Shown: in pieces, positions 54,643 to 61,855 of the stretch
Position numbering within the stretch: position 1 is the stretch's first letter
Layout: each line of letters starts with the position of its first letter
Assembly: GCF_008087085.1 (NCBI RefSeq)
Contig: NZ_VIYJ01000002.1
Location: 62,001-126,000 of the forward strand
Reading direction: 5' to 3'
From: Nocardioides rubriscoriae
Lineage (GTDB): Bacteria > Actinomycetota > Actinomycetes > Propionibacteriales > Nocardioidaceae
Length of the DNA: 64,000 bases
The notes under the pieces: model-generated
What the model was told of the DNA's origin: nothing
The model's input: the letters and a program-made list of their open reading frames with translations, nothing else
Databases searched by the model: none
Made by a program: the position numbers and the translations under genes

Positions 54643-54688
54643 ATGAGGGTGGCCGGATGAGGGTGGCCGCGTGAGGGTGGCCCGATGA
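54643..54688 (+). promoter_or_regulatory. Chain of three overlapping 5-codon ORFs leading into nadD
   Basis: A ~14-bp unit (ATGAGGGTGGCCGG) is repeated three times. Each copy reads start-Arg-Val-Ala-x-TGA, and each TGA overlaps the next start: ATG 54643, ATG 54657, GTG 54671, then the nadD ATG 54685. Each copy also carries a GAGGGTGG Shine-Dalgarno-like sequence. It may pass terminating ribosomes on to nadD, or be a slippage duplication of its initiation region. Confidence 0.6.
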
Positions 54689-55296
54689 CCGAGCCGACCG
54701 GTCGGCGCCGCATCGGCGTCATGGGCGGCACGTTCGACCCCATCCACCACGGCCACCTGGTGGCGGCGTCCGAGGTGCAGTCGTGGTTCGACCTCGACGA
54801 GGTCGTCTTCGTGCCGACGGGTCGACCGTGGCAGAAGTCCGACCGCACCGTGTCGCCCGCCGAGCACCGCTACCTGATGACGGTCGTCGCGACCGCCGCC
54901 AACCCGCGGTTCCAGGTCTCGCGCGTCGACATCGACCGGCAGGGGCCGACGTACACGATCGACACCCTGCAGGACCTCGCCGAGCAGTACCCCGACGCCG
55001 ACCTGTTCTTCATCACCGGCGCCGACGCCCTGTCGGAGATCTTCAGCTGGCGCGACGCCGGTCGGCTCTTCGAACTGGCCCACTTCGTCGGCTGCACCCG
55101 ACCTGGGGCCGACCTGCCGTCGGCCACCGTCGAGGCCATCCCGCGCGACCGCGTCACCCTGCTCGAGGTGCCGGCCCTGGCCATCAGCTCGACCGACTGC
55201 CGCGAGCGGCAGCGCGCCGGCCGTCCCGTCTGGTACCTCGTGCCCGACGGTGTGGTCCAGTACATCCACAAGCACCACCTCTATTCGGAAGCCTGA
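54685..55296 (+). CDS. nadD: Nicotinate-nucleotide adenylyltransferase
   Basis: The 203-residue enzyme makes deamido-NAD+ from nicotinate mononucleotide and ATP. Nucleotidyltransferase motif '[21 protein letters not shown]' (H-x-G-H), '[12 protein letters not shown]', '[15 protein letters not shown]', '[17 protein letters not shown]', and the C-terminal '[36 protein letters not shown]', where the usual ISSTxIR is ISSTDCR. First gene of the nadD-rsfS-histidine phosphatase set conserved in actinobacteria. Confidence 0.95.
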   Translation: MTEPTGRRRIGVMGGTFDPIHHGHLVAASEVQSWFDLDEVVFVPTGRPWQKSDRTVSPAEHRYLMTVVATAANPRFQVSRVDIDRQGPTYTIDTLQDLAEQYPDADLFFITGADALSEIFSWRDAGRLFELAHFVGCTRPGADLPSATVEAIPRDRVTLLEVPALAISSTDCRERQRAGRPVWYLVPDGVVQYIHKHHLYSEA

Positions 55297-55305
55297 GTCC
55301 CCTTC

Positions 55306-55683
55306 ATGACAGCCACCGACCACGCCCTCGAGCTCGTCGTCGCCGCCGCCCGTGCGTGCAGCGACAAGCTTGCGCAGCAGATCATCGCCTTCGACGTCAG
55401 CGAGCAGCTCGCCATCACCGACGCGTTCGTGCTCGCCTCGGCGACCAACGACCGCCAGGTCAAGGCCATCGTCGACGAGGTCGAGGACAAGCTGCGCGAG
55501 ATCGGCGCCAAGCCGATCCGCCGCGAGGGCGAGCGCGACGGCCGCTGGGTGCTCATCGACTACGGCGAGATCGTCGTGCACGTCCAGCACGAGGAGGAGC
55601 GGCAGTTCTACGCCCTCGAGCGGCTGTGGCGCGACTGCCCGATGATCAAGCTGCCCGCCGACGTGGTCTCCCACGAGCGGTGA
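55306..55683 (+). CDS. rsfS: Ribosomal silencing factor
   Basis: The 125-residue product binds ribosomal protein uL14 and blocks subunit joining when nutrients are short. Family pattern: 'ACSDKLAQQIIAFDVSEQLAITDAFVLASATNDRQVKAIVDEVEDKLRE', 'REGERDGRWVLIDYGEIVVHVQHEEERQFYALERLW'. Starts 9 bp after nadD; its stop overlaps the GTG of the next gene (GTGA). Confidence 0.95.
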   Translation: MTATDHALELVVAAARACSDKLAQQIIAFDVSEQLAITDAFVLASATNDRQVKAIVDEVEDKLREIGAKPIRREGERDGRWVLIDYGEIVVHVQHEEERQFYALERLWRDCPMIKLPADVVSHER

Positions 55684-56297
55684 GCGACGGCGTCCGCACG
55701 CTCGTCCTGCTTCGCCACGGCCGCACGCCGTGGAACCACGAGGGCCGCATCCAGGGCCACCAGGACGTCGGTCTCGACGACGAGGGCCAGGCCCAGGCCC
55801 GTCGTACGGCGCCCGCGATCGCGGCGCTCGAACCGACCCTGATCTGGTCCTCCGACCTCGAGCGCACCCGCCAGACGGTCGCGCCGATCGTCGAGGCGTG
55901 CCGGGTCGAGGCCGACTTCGACCCCCGGCTGCGTGAGTTCGGGTTCGGGCCCTACGAGGGCCTCAGCCACGCCGACCTCGAGGCGCGCGACCCCGCGAGC
56001 CACGCCGCCCTGCGCCGCGGCGACTACGAGTCCGTCACGCACGCCGAGGACACCGCCGCCGTGCGCGACCGGATGGTCGCGGTGCTCTCCGACCTCCTGT
56101 CCGCGCTCGAGCCCGGCCAGACCGGTCTCGCCGTCAGCCACGGCGCCGCCCTGCGCCTGGCCACCGGCGCCCTGCTCGGATGGCCCGAGCACCAGTTCCG
56201 CACGCTGCAGGGCCTGCACAACTGCGGCTGGGTCGTCCTGCGCCAGCACGCGCACGACGGCCTGCTGCGCCTCGAGGCCTACAACCGCACCGCCTGA
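55680..56297 (+). CDS. Histidine phosphatase family protein (phosphoglycerate mutase-like)
   Basis: The 205-residue product has the phosphohistidine motif 'LLRHGRTPWNHEGRIQGHQD', the acid/base region 'FGFGPYEGLSHADLEAR' and the second His in 'GLAVSHGAALRLATGALLG'. In mycobacteria the gene after nadD-rsfS encodes glucosyl-3-phosphoglycerate phosphatase (GpgP); by position this could be the same, but the sequence alone does not prove it. Start GTG overlaps rsfS by four bases. Confidence 0.88.
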   Translation: MSDGVRTLVLLRHGRTPWNHEGRIQGHQDVGLDDEGQAQARRTAPAIAALEPTLIWSSDLERTRQTVAPIVEACRVEADFDPRLREFGFGPYEGLSHADLEARDPASHAALRRGDYESVTHAEDTAAVRDRMVAVLSDLLSALEPGQTGLAVSHGAALRLATGALLGWPEHQFRTLQGLHNCGWVVLRQHAHDGLLRLEAYNRTA

Positions 56298-56318
56298 CCC
56301 GCCGTGAGGGGACCCGAT

Positions 56319-56348
56319 TTCACATCGTCGGGAGAGGTTGGCTAAAGT
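56319..56348 (+). promoter_or_regulatory. Promoter of tRNA-Ala
   Basis: TTCACA (56319-56324), 18-bp spacer and TAAAGT (56343-56348) end 13 bases before the tRNA. Confidence 0.6.
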
Positions 56349-56361
56349 ACGACGAGTTCGC

Positions 56362-56434
56362 GGGGGTGTGGCGCAGCTGGTAGCGCACCTGCATGGCATG
56401 CAGGGGGTCAGGGGTTCGAGTCCCCTCACCTCCA
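56362..56434 (+). tRNA. tRNA-Ala (anticodon GGC)
   Basis: Full cloverleaf of 73 nt. The acceptor GGGGGTG pairs with CACCTCC, with one G-T pair. The anticodon stem CCTGC/GCAGG holds the loop ATGGCAT with anticodon GGC (alanine), and the T arm contains GGTTCGAGTCC. The discriminator is A; CCA is not encoded. Followed by a strong terminator. Confidence 0.95.
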
Positions 56435-56445
56435 CCCGAACACGA

Positions 56446-56469
56446 GGCCCGGTCCGTCAGGACCGGGCC
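56446..56469 (+). terminator. Terminator of tRNA-Ala (copy 1)
   Basis: GGCCCGGTCC and GGACCGGGCC form a perfect 10-bp stem with a GTCA loop, followed by TTCGTCGTT. An identical hairpin with the same downstream bases stands at 61401-61424. Confidence 0.85.
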
Positions 56470-56481
56470 TTCGTCGTTGTC

Positions 56482-56523
56482 CACGGTGGCTGAGGTGCGA
56501 GCGCAGCGAGCCTCGAAGCCCAG
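56482..56523. repeat. REP-like element next to tRNA-Ala (copy 1)
   Basis: The 42 bases starting CACGGTGGCTGAGGTGCGAG form an imperfect palindrome and recur exactly at 61441-61482. The left arm resembles the CACGGTGGTCGAGG units elsewhere in the window. Confidence 0.8.
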
Positions 56524-56533
56524 GTGCGGTCGG

Positions 56534-56608
56534 CGTGTGGGGCGCAGCTGGTAGCGGCTGTGCTGGAGGGGCATGCAGGGGGTCAGGGGTTCGATTCCCC
56601 TCACCTCT
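56534..56608 (+). pseudogene. Damaged second tRNA-Ala copy
   Basis: The D-stem and 3' half of tRNA-Ala are recognisable (GGCGCAGCTGGTAGCG, GCATGCAGGGGGTCAGGGG, TTCGATTCCCCTCACCT). The anticodon stem-loop is replaced by GGCTGTGCTGGAGGG, the acceptor 5' strand is altered and the 3' end diverges after CACCTC. It cannot fold into a tRNA. Confidence 0.8.
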
Positions 56609-56860
56609 GTCGTTCTCAGCACCGCGTTGGGCATGTCGGGTGGCCACGGCCGACCGGACGGCTGCGCTGATGGGCTCACGCTCCGGCTCCACATCGGTGA
56701 CCGTCATGCCGTCCTCGTCCTTGGTGATGATCAACTGCGTGAACCCGGACCGGTCCATGGACCGTCGAAGTGCTGCAGCGGCACTGCTCGATGTCGCCCA
56801 GAGCCCCTCTGTCTCGGTCGGGAACGGGGCCTGTTGCCGCTCGCGTTGACACGTACGCAC
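56609..56860 (-). pseudogene. Possible gene fragment abutting the damaged tRNA
   Basis: A minus-strand frame reads 'ALRRSMDRSGFTQLIITKDEDGMTVTDVEPEREPISAAVRSAV', protein-like in composition, then runs without a stop into the antisense of the damaged tRNA ('GEGNRTPDPLHA', a known false peptide of reversed tRNAs). It looks like the 5' part of a gene that lost its end at the island junction. Not recognised; the remaining bases up to 57081 show no gene. Confidence 0.35.
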
Positions 56861-56983
56861 GTTGGTCCGAGCATCAACCGGACGAAGCGCGAATGCAACA
56901 ACCGGATCCGGTCGAACGACGTCACAACAGCGCTGGGGCCAGGCAGCCGCTTAGAGCCATTGGCCTGGTCCATGGCGGTCCGA

Positions 56984-57011
56984 TTGAAACTCTCGGGGCC
57001 GCAGCTATAGC
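56984..57011 (+). promoter_or_regulatory. Putative promoter of the island operon
   Basis: TTGAAA (56984-56989), 16-bp spacer and TATAGC (57006-57011) lie 71 bp before the first island gene; the surrounding DNA is clearly AT-richer than the rest of the window. Confidence 0.45.
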
Positions 57012-57081
57012 TCACAGAGTCAGACTGTGACATCTCGTGTCCATCCGCTGCCATAATGCGAACGAACTGGTAGGTCTCGAA

Positions 57082-57903
57082 GTGAGAACAAGCTGGAAAG
57101 TCCTTGCGTCCGCAGTAGCGGTCGGTCTAGTCATTGCCCTTGGTGTCTCACTCGGGAAATTATCTGCCTCCCCGGCGGGTTCGCGTCAGCAACGCGCCCC
57201 GCTGCCCGCTGCTGCCGTACCGGAGGAGGCGACGCCGCCACAGCTGTTTGCCTCCGGTCCGCTGACAGTGCTAAACCCCTTCCTCGTGGATCGGACAGAT
57301 AAGCGACTGGTCCTGGATTTCTCGCGGGACGCAGCAGCGGCGGAACGCGCGCTTGCCTCCATCGGGGATGCTCTTGACGGATACACGATAGCAATCGAAG
57401 GAATGTCCGTAGCTGGATCGGATGCTCGACGTGCTCGTGATAAGTCCGACGCGAGCAACTTGGCGGTCCCCGCAATGCCACTCCGGGACTGTGCCGCGAG
57501 GTTCTTCTCCATCACGGTCGTGGCGACGCCGTTCGCTGGCTGTGAACCGGTTGCTCCGTCCACAGATCCCCTACGCCTCGGTCGGATCACGGAGGCCGTC
57601 GAATACTCGTTGTCTGGACTGGTCGGCCAGCTGTTCACCGGTGTGAGGATCACTAATGACACCACGACGCCCGGCGGCGTCATCGTTACTGCTCCCAATG
57701 ATCTGCTGACGGCGACGGTTGGGGCAATGCCGCCGTCCTTGGACATCGGGGAGCTTCTGTATCTGAACGCGTTTTCGGACCGTTCAGTCACTGCCGTGAG
57801 ACTTGGGTCTGGCAGTGACTGTCTCAGGATGGCGTACGCAACCGGAGGTGATTCATGCCCAGGGGTTGTGACTCGAAGCGAATTTGCGGAGGTATGGAAG
57901 TGA
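57082..57903 (+). CDS. Membrane-anchored or secreted protein of unknown function (island gene 1)
   Basis: The 273-residue product begins with an uncleaved-looking signal anchor ('VRTSWKVLASAVAVGLVIALGVSLGKL'), then a Pro/Ala linker and an exported domain with four cysteines ('LRDCAARFF', 'FAGCEPVAP', 'SDCLRMAY', 'DSCPGVV') that could form two disulfides. No family is recognised. Lower GC and mixed codon use set it apart from neighbouring genes. GTG at 57082 is chosen to start at the anchor; an upstream GTG at 57037 is possible. The stop overlaps the next gene by four bases (GTGA). Confidence 0.7.
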   Translation: MRTSWKVLASAVAVGLVIALGVSLGKLSASPAGSRQQRAPLPAAAVPEEATPPQLFASGPLTVLNPFLVDRTDKRLVLDFSRDAAAAERALASIGDALDGYTIAIEGMSVAGSDARRARDKSDASNLAVPAMPLRDCAARFFSITVVATPFAGCEPVAPSTDPLRLGRITEAVEYSLSGLVGQLFTGVRITNDTTTPGGVIVTAPNDLLTATVGAMPPSLDIGELLYLNAFSDRSVTAVRLGSGSDCLRMAYATGGDSCPGVVTRSEFAEVWK

Positions 57904-58619
57904 ACGTACGTCGGCTTGGACGGCTAGCATTGAGCTTCATGGTAGCGGTGTGTGCGCTCATCACATTGAGCGTCGCCCCAAGTCAAGCGGACGAGCAGTA
58001 TGACCCGCCGAGCGGCACCTGGAACGGCAAGGTCGTATACATGTCTCGTGCGTGTCACGACCGCGGCAGTGGTGCGTGTATCACGAACTACGGGTGTGAT
58101 GGGGCGGCGGGCCTGACCTATAGCGAGAACCTCGGCTCGAGGAACATCATTCGCAAGGCGACCTACGGCGGTGGCGGTCAGTTCAACCTTCTCGAGCGCG
58201 GTTATCGCGTTGTGATTGGCAACGGGTTACTGCAGGAGAACATCAACAATTCTAACGCTCGGAATATCGCAGTCCACATGCCAGTCCATAGCGATGCTCC
58301 GGGAGATGGCCAACTGCATTGTCCGGGTAACGATCCCAGCATTTTCGGGACGCTTGGCCTCTATCGATACACGGGACAGCGCAACTGCGCAAACATGATC
58401 GTTAGCCACCTTGGGCCGATGGGTCCCGGTCCCAACGACGTGATGCTCTCTAAGACGGATCTCGGCGAACTGAATTACGTAGACGCGGTAACCTGTTATG
58501 TCGAAGCGGAGGCCCACACTTGGGCTCGTGGCGTCAACTGGCTCCGTGAAGGTGCAGAGGACGGAGGGTGGTCGTGGGCGCTCGGGTATGTCATCGACGA
58601 CTATTTGAACTGTCCGTAG
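57900..58619 (+). CDS. Secreted N-acetylmuramoyl-L-alanine amidase-like protein (amidase_3 fold; island gene 2)
   Basis: The 239-residue product has a signal peptide (residues 1-30, ending SQA) and resembles amidase_3 zinc enzymes. His53 lies in 'VVYMSRACHDRG', Glu76 in 'GLTYSENLGSRN', His130 in 'NIAVHMPVHSDA' and a C-terminal Glu202 in 'CYVEAEAHTW'. 'GNGLLQENINNSNA' sits where the family has its N-N-S-N-A segment. It would cleave the lactyl-amide bond between MurNAc and the stem peptide. GTG at 57900 is favoured: GGAGG lies 8 nt upstream and it overlaps the previous stop (GTGA). Extra cysteines suggest disulfides. Confidence 0.65.
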   Translation: MNVRRLGRLALSFMVAVCALITLSVAPSQADEQYDPPSGTWNGKVVYMSRACHDRGSGACITNYGCDGAAGLTYSENLGSRNIIRKATYGGGGQFNLLERGYRVVIGNGLLQENINNSNARNIAVHMPVHSDAPGDGQLHCPGNDPSIFGTLGLYRYTGQRNCANMIVSHLGPMGPGPNDVMLSKTDLGELNYVDAVTCYVEAEAHTWARGVNWLREGAEDGGWSWALGYVIDDYLNCP

Positions 58620-59422
58620 GTTTCATCGCTGTTCTGGCCGTCGTGGTCGGTTGTTCCACACCAAAGCAGAGCGCGCCGTCGGCTGACAGCAGTAGCGTCC
58701 CAACGGCGACTGTGACAGACGGAGTCACGGTTGAACTGCCGGAAACTGTGGGTGTTGACGAGCAGGCTCCAGTCAAGGTCACAGCGCTTGCGCCGAATGC
58801 TTACTACTACGTCGCACAGTGTGTGGCGTCGTCACAACCAATTACGAGTCTCCTGAGTCGGTGTGATGTCAGTAAGTCCCGGATCGTTCAGGCCGAGGAG
58901 TCGGGTCAACTGAACACCGACATCCGGCTGCACGGTGCGATCCTGCTGGCCGTGGATGGAGGGAGGAGAGAGTTCGATTGTCTCGAATCGAGCTGCGTCG
59001 TCGCCGTCGGCGAGGCAGACAACGGTCCGGCGCTCGTGACCACTGAAGCAATTCAGTGGGATGGTTCGCAAGCTACGCCGCGGCCGACGCTGCAGGCGAC
59101 CAATGCGACGACCGGAGAGTCACGTGACACTTTCGAGGTCACCGGATCCGGGTTCATGCCCGGTGAGCGTGTGTCTTTGGTGCAGTGTCCCGTGGCCATC
59201 GACTTCGTGGAGACTAGCGCTTGCCGATATGACGGTCCCGCTTATCAGGTCCGTGCGACTTCGTTCGGGTCAGTCACTCTACGAGCGACAGCAGTGCGCT
59301 ATCTCCGTGGCTCCGGAGGGAAGAGGATTGACTGCGCCCGCCAAAGGTGCGGATTCGCCTTCCTGCCCGGAGACAAGACCTCTTCAAGGATGAGTTGGGC
59401 GGGTTTCGGCTTCCCCGCCTGA
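58574..59422 (+). CDS. Lipoprotein with two neocarzinostatin-like domains (island gene 3)
   Basis: The 282-residue product has a lipoprotein signal (lipobox 'VVGC' at residue ~27). Two beta domains follow, each with the four-Cys arrangement of enediyne-binding apoproteins (QC...C......DC....C). Domain 1 has 'YYVAQCVAS...SRCDVS' and 'FDCLESSCVV'; domain 2 has 'TFEVTGSGFMPGERVSLVQCPV', 'TSACRYDG' and 'IDCARQRCGFAF'. Neocarzinostatin-fold proteins bind a ligand or wrap a toxin; here a binding or sensing role is inferred. GTG at 58574 has GGAGGG five bases upstream and overlaps the amidase-like gene. Confidence 0.6.
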   Translation: MGARVCHRRLFELSVGFIAVLAVVVGCSTPKQSAPSADSSSVPTATVTDGVTVELPETVGVDEQAPVKVTALAPNAYYYVAQCVASSQPITSLLSRCDVSKSRIVQAEESGQLNTDIRLHGAILLAVDGGRREFDCLESSCVVAVGEADNGPALVTTEAIQWDGSQATPRPTLQATNATTGESRDTFEVTGSGFMPGERVSLVQCPVAIDFVETSACRYDGPAYQVRATSFGSVTLRATAVRYLRGSGGKRIDCARQRCGFAFLPGDKTSSRMSWAGFGFPA

Positions 59423-59842
59423 TCCTCTGGGACCTCGAGGACGCGGCATCAGCCTGATCGACCGAAGCGCCAGTGAAGGGCCGCTCATGGCGCGTCAGTC
59501 CGAAAACTCAAAACCTGCACTCTTTCGGGACCGTCGAACGGGCTTGCTGATCTGGCCAATCTCTCGCCGGCTTCGTAGGCCGCGATCACTGCCCTGGTCT
59601 GGCCCCTCATTGAAGCGGAACGCTCGAGTCGAAGTCTGGCGTGACGGCTTTGCAGGAGTAATCGGAACGGAGGCCACTCCTTTGACAACGTCCCAAAGTC
59701 GTTTCGAAGTTGGTCCCGTTAGCCCGGATCGTTCACGGCTCGGCGGCCTGATCGGCGTGTAGAAGCACGGAAGTGCCCGTCCTGCTTGGGATTCTTGTTC
59801 TTGCGACAGTCCAAGAAGCTCGAGCTGGAGGGCACTCCGTAG
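59423..59842. other. Intergenic stretch between the island operon and the transposase
   Basis: 420 bp of lower-GC DNA. A plus-strand frame (59487-59762) and a minus-strand frame (59485-59688) are open, but neither looks like a known protein nor has a ribosome-binding site. The left end of the IS element must lie here, yet no terminal inverted repeat matching the right side can be found by eye, so it may be truncated. Confidence 0.4.
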
Positions 59843-61385
59843 GTGAAGCGTACTTCGTGGTCTACAGGCTTGTCCGTGTCCGCTGATGGTGGCGGCGTGG
59901 TGGCCCACGCGGGCAGCGTTGCGACTCGGCTCCTGGCCGACCGGACCGGGCTGACGGACGAGTTGTCCAAGGCGATGACCCGCCGCAACTTCAACCCCGG
60001 TCACGACCGCGGGCGGGTGCTGAGCGATGTTGCGGTGATGCTCGCCGACGGCGGTGAGGCGATCGCCGACATCGACGTGCTGCGCCACCAGAGCAGCGTG
60101 CTCGGCCCGGTCGCGTCGCCGCCGACGGTGTGGCGGACTCTGGACGAGGTCACGCCTGGAGGGTTGAAGAAGATCCAGAACGCGCGGGCCCGGGTCTGCC
60201 GGCACGTCTGTGCCCAACTGTCTGGTGGTGTCCCGGCCAGCCGGGTGGCGGGGACGGCCCTCGATGACGACCTGATCGTGCTCGATACCGACGCCACGAT
60301 CGTGGTCAGCCATAGTGAGAAGGAGAACGCAGCGCCCACGTTCAAGCGGACCTTCGGGTTCCACCCGCTCGGGGTGTGGTGCGACAACACCAGCGAGTTC
60401 CTCGCTGCGAAGCTGCGTGCTGGGAACGCCGGGTCGAACACTGCGGCTGACCACATCGAGGTCCTCACCGACGCGATCGCCCAGATTCCCGGCACCCACC
60501 GCCGCAAGGTGCTGATCCGTTCCGACGGTGCCGGCGCGTCCCACAAGCTGCTGGACTGGCTCACCGAGCAGAACCAGGTCCGTGGCCGCAGGGTGGAGTA
60601 CAGCGTCGGCTTTGCGATCACCGAGAAGATCCGTGACGCGATCGACCTGGTCCCCAAGAAGGTCTGGGCACCGGCACTCGATGCCGACGGGGGCGTGCGT
60701 GAGGGCGGTGACGTCGCCGAGCTCACCGGCCTGCTCGACCTGACCAAGTGGCCGGATGGGATGCGCGTCATCGTGCGCCGCGAACGCCCGCATCCCGGTG
60801 CGCAGTTGTCGCTGTTCGAGGAACGCGACGGGTGGCGCTACCAGGTCTTCGTCACCAACACCAAGGTCGGCCAGCTCGCCTTCCTCGAAGCGCGCCATCG
60901 TGCCCACGCTCGGGTCGAGGACCGCATCCGGCACGCCAAGGACTCCGGCCTGGGCCGGTTCCCCTCGCGAGAATTCGACATCAACCAGGTCTGGCTTCTG
61001 CTGGTCCAGATCGCCGCCGACCTGACCGCCTGGACCCGGCTCCTCGCGCTGGTCGGCGACGCCAAGATCCTCGCTACCTGTGAGCCCAAGGCGCTGCGCT
61101 ACCGCTTCCTTCACGTCCCCGCCCGCCTCATCCACAGCGGCCGGCGACGACGGTTGCGGATCCCCGAATCGTGGCCATGGGCGGCCGCGATCGTCGCGGT
61201 CTTCGCGAACATCACTGCGATCCCGCAACCAGCCTGACTCGACCCGCCCGCCAAACACATCACGACCCGGAGAACCGCAGCCCGGCAGCGCCAGCCGGTC
61301 CAACGTCGTACCTGTGGACCATCACCGACTCACCTCACGCAGCGATGCCGTCGTCGACGACGTCATGAAAGACCGGGGTTAGGAC
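59780..61385 (+). mobile_element. IS1380-family insertion sequence (ends approximate)
   Basis: Defined by the intact transposase gene at 59843-61237. The right end is probably at 61384-61385, where the reverse complement begins CCTAACCCCGGTCTTTCATG, an end typical in starting with CCT. The left end is not resolved and no target duplication could be identified. Confidence 0.55.
59843..61237 (+). CDS. IS1380-family transposase
   Basis: The 464-residue DDE transposase looks complete. N-terminal 'SADGGGVVAHAGSVATRLLADRTGLTDELSKAM', 'HDRGRVLSDVAVMLADGGEAIADIDVLRHQ', first Asp in 'DLIVLDTDATIVVSHSEKENAAPTFKRTFGFHPL', second Asp in 'VLIRSDGAGASHKLLDWL', and the final Glu region 'ARVEDRIRHAKDSGLGRFPSREFDINQVWLLLVQIAADLTAW'. 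GTG start. High GC like the host, unlike the island genes before it, so it probably arrived separately. Confidence 0.92.
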   Translation: MKRTSWSTGLSVSADGGGVVAHAGSVATRLLADRTGLTDELSKAMTRRNFNPGHDRGRVLSDVAVMLADGGEAIADIDVLRHQSSVLGPVASPPTVWRTLDEVTPGGLKKIQNARARVCRHVCAQLSGGVPASRVAGTALDDDLIVLDTDATIVVSHSEKENAAPTFKRTFGFHPLGVWCDNTSEFLAAKLRAGNAGSNTAADHIEVLTDAIAQIPGTHRRKVLIRSDGAGASHKLLDWLTEQNQVRGRRVEYSVGFAITEKIRDAIDLVPKKVWAPALDADGGVREGGDVAELTGLLDLTKWPDGMRVIVRRERPHPGAQLSLFEERDGWRYQVFVTNTKVGQLAFLEARHRAHARVEDRIRHAKDSGLGRFPSREFDINQVWLLLVQIAADLTAWTRLLALVGDAKILATCEPKALRYRFLHVPARLIHSGRRRRLRIPESWPWAAAIVAVFANITAIPQPA

Positions 61386-61400
61386 CACCAGAACACGCTG

Positions 61401-61482
61401 GGCCCGGTCCGTCAGGACCGGGCCTTCGTCGTTGCGGCTGCACGGTGGCTGAGGTGCGAGCGCAGCGAGCCTCGAAGCCCAG
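61401..61482. repeat. Second copy of the tRNA terminator - REP module
   Basis: 61401-61424 repeats the tRNA-Ala terminator at 56446-56469 and 61441-61482 repeats 56482-56523 exactly. The bases before them (GAACACG) also match. The module therefore flanks the island directly, in the same orientation, about 4.9 kb apart. The 249-bp gap 61238-61486 contains no gene. Confidence 0.85.
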
Positions 61483-61486
61483 ATGC

Positions 61487-61819
61487 TCAGGCCCCCGGCG
61501 TCGAGCCGCCGGCCACCTCGTAGTTCCAGACCTCGCTGTGGGTCGACACCGGGCGCGGGGCGTCGCCGCCGGCACGCTCGGCGGCCGAGCGGTGACCCTC
61601 GGCGAAGCCGGGGGAGGACAGCCACGCCTGGAACGACTCCTCGTCGCGCCAGCGGGTGATGACGAGCCACTGGTCACGGTCGTCGGTGGGCTTGAGCAGC
61701 TCGAAGCCCTCGAACCCGTCGGCGCCGTCGACGGCACCCGCGCGGGCGGCGAAGCGGTGGGCGAGCTCGTCGCCGGAGCCGGCGGGGACGGTGATGGCGT
61801 TGATCTTGATCGTGGTCAC
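61487..61819 (-). CDS. Antibiotic biosynthesis monooxygenase-type (ABM/HmoB-like) protein
   Basis: The 110-residue product matches the dimeric alpha/beta ABM fold: 'KINAITVPAGSGDELAHRFAARAGAVDGADGFEGFELLKPTDDRDQWLVITRWRDEESFQAWLSS', then a His-containing tail. Members include cofactor-free monooxygenases and haem-degrading IsdG/MhuD-like enzymes; here 'GFEGFELLKP' and 'W.VITRW' support the latter, but the activity is open. GTG at 61819. Divergent from the polymerase gene, 36 bp apart. Confidence 0.82.
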   Translation of the reverse strand: MTTIKINAITVPAGSGDELAHRFAARAGAVDGADGFEGFELLKPTDDRDQWLVITRWRDEESFQAWLSSPGFAEGHRSAAERAGGDAPRPVSTHSEVWNYEVAGGSTPGA

Positions 61820-61855
61820 GGACCCCAGCCTGCCAGGGCCTGCCAGGGTGTCCCC

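Noticed and set aside
56426-56694. Peptides such as GEGNRTPDPLHA as a gene
   Set aside because: This is the known antisense reading of a tRNA gene and its damaged copy.
59485-59688. C-terminal resolvase-like fragment (minus strand)
   Set aside because: The string 'AVIAAYEAGERL' resembles resolvase tails, but the rest does not and no catalytic part exists.
59495-61303. 602-codon minus-strand ORF opposite the transposase
   Set aside because: Antisense shadow of the IS1380 transposase; no recognisable motif.
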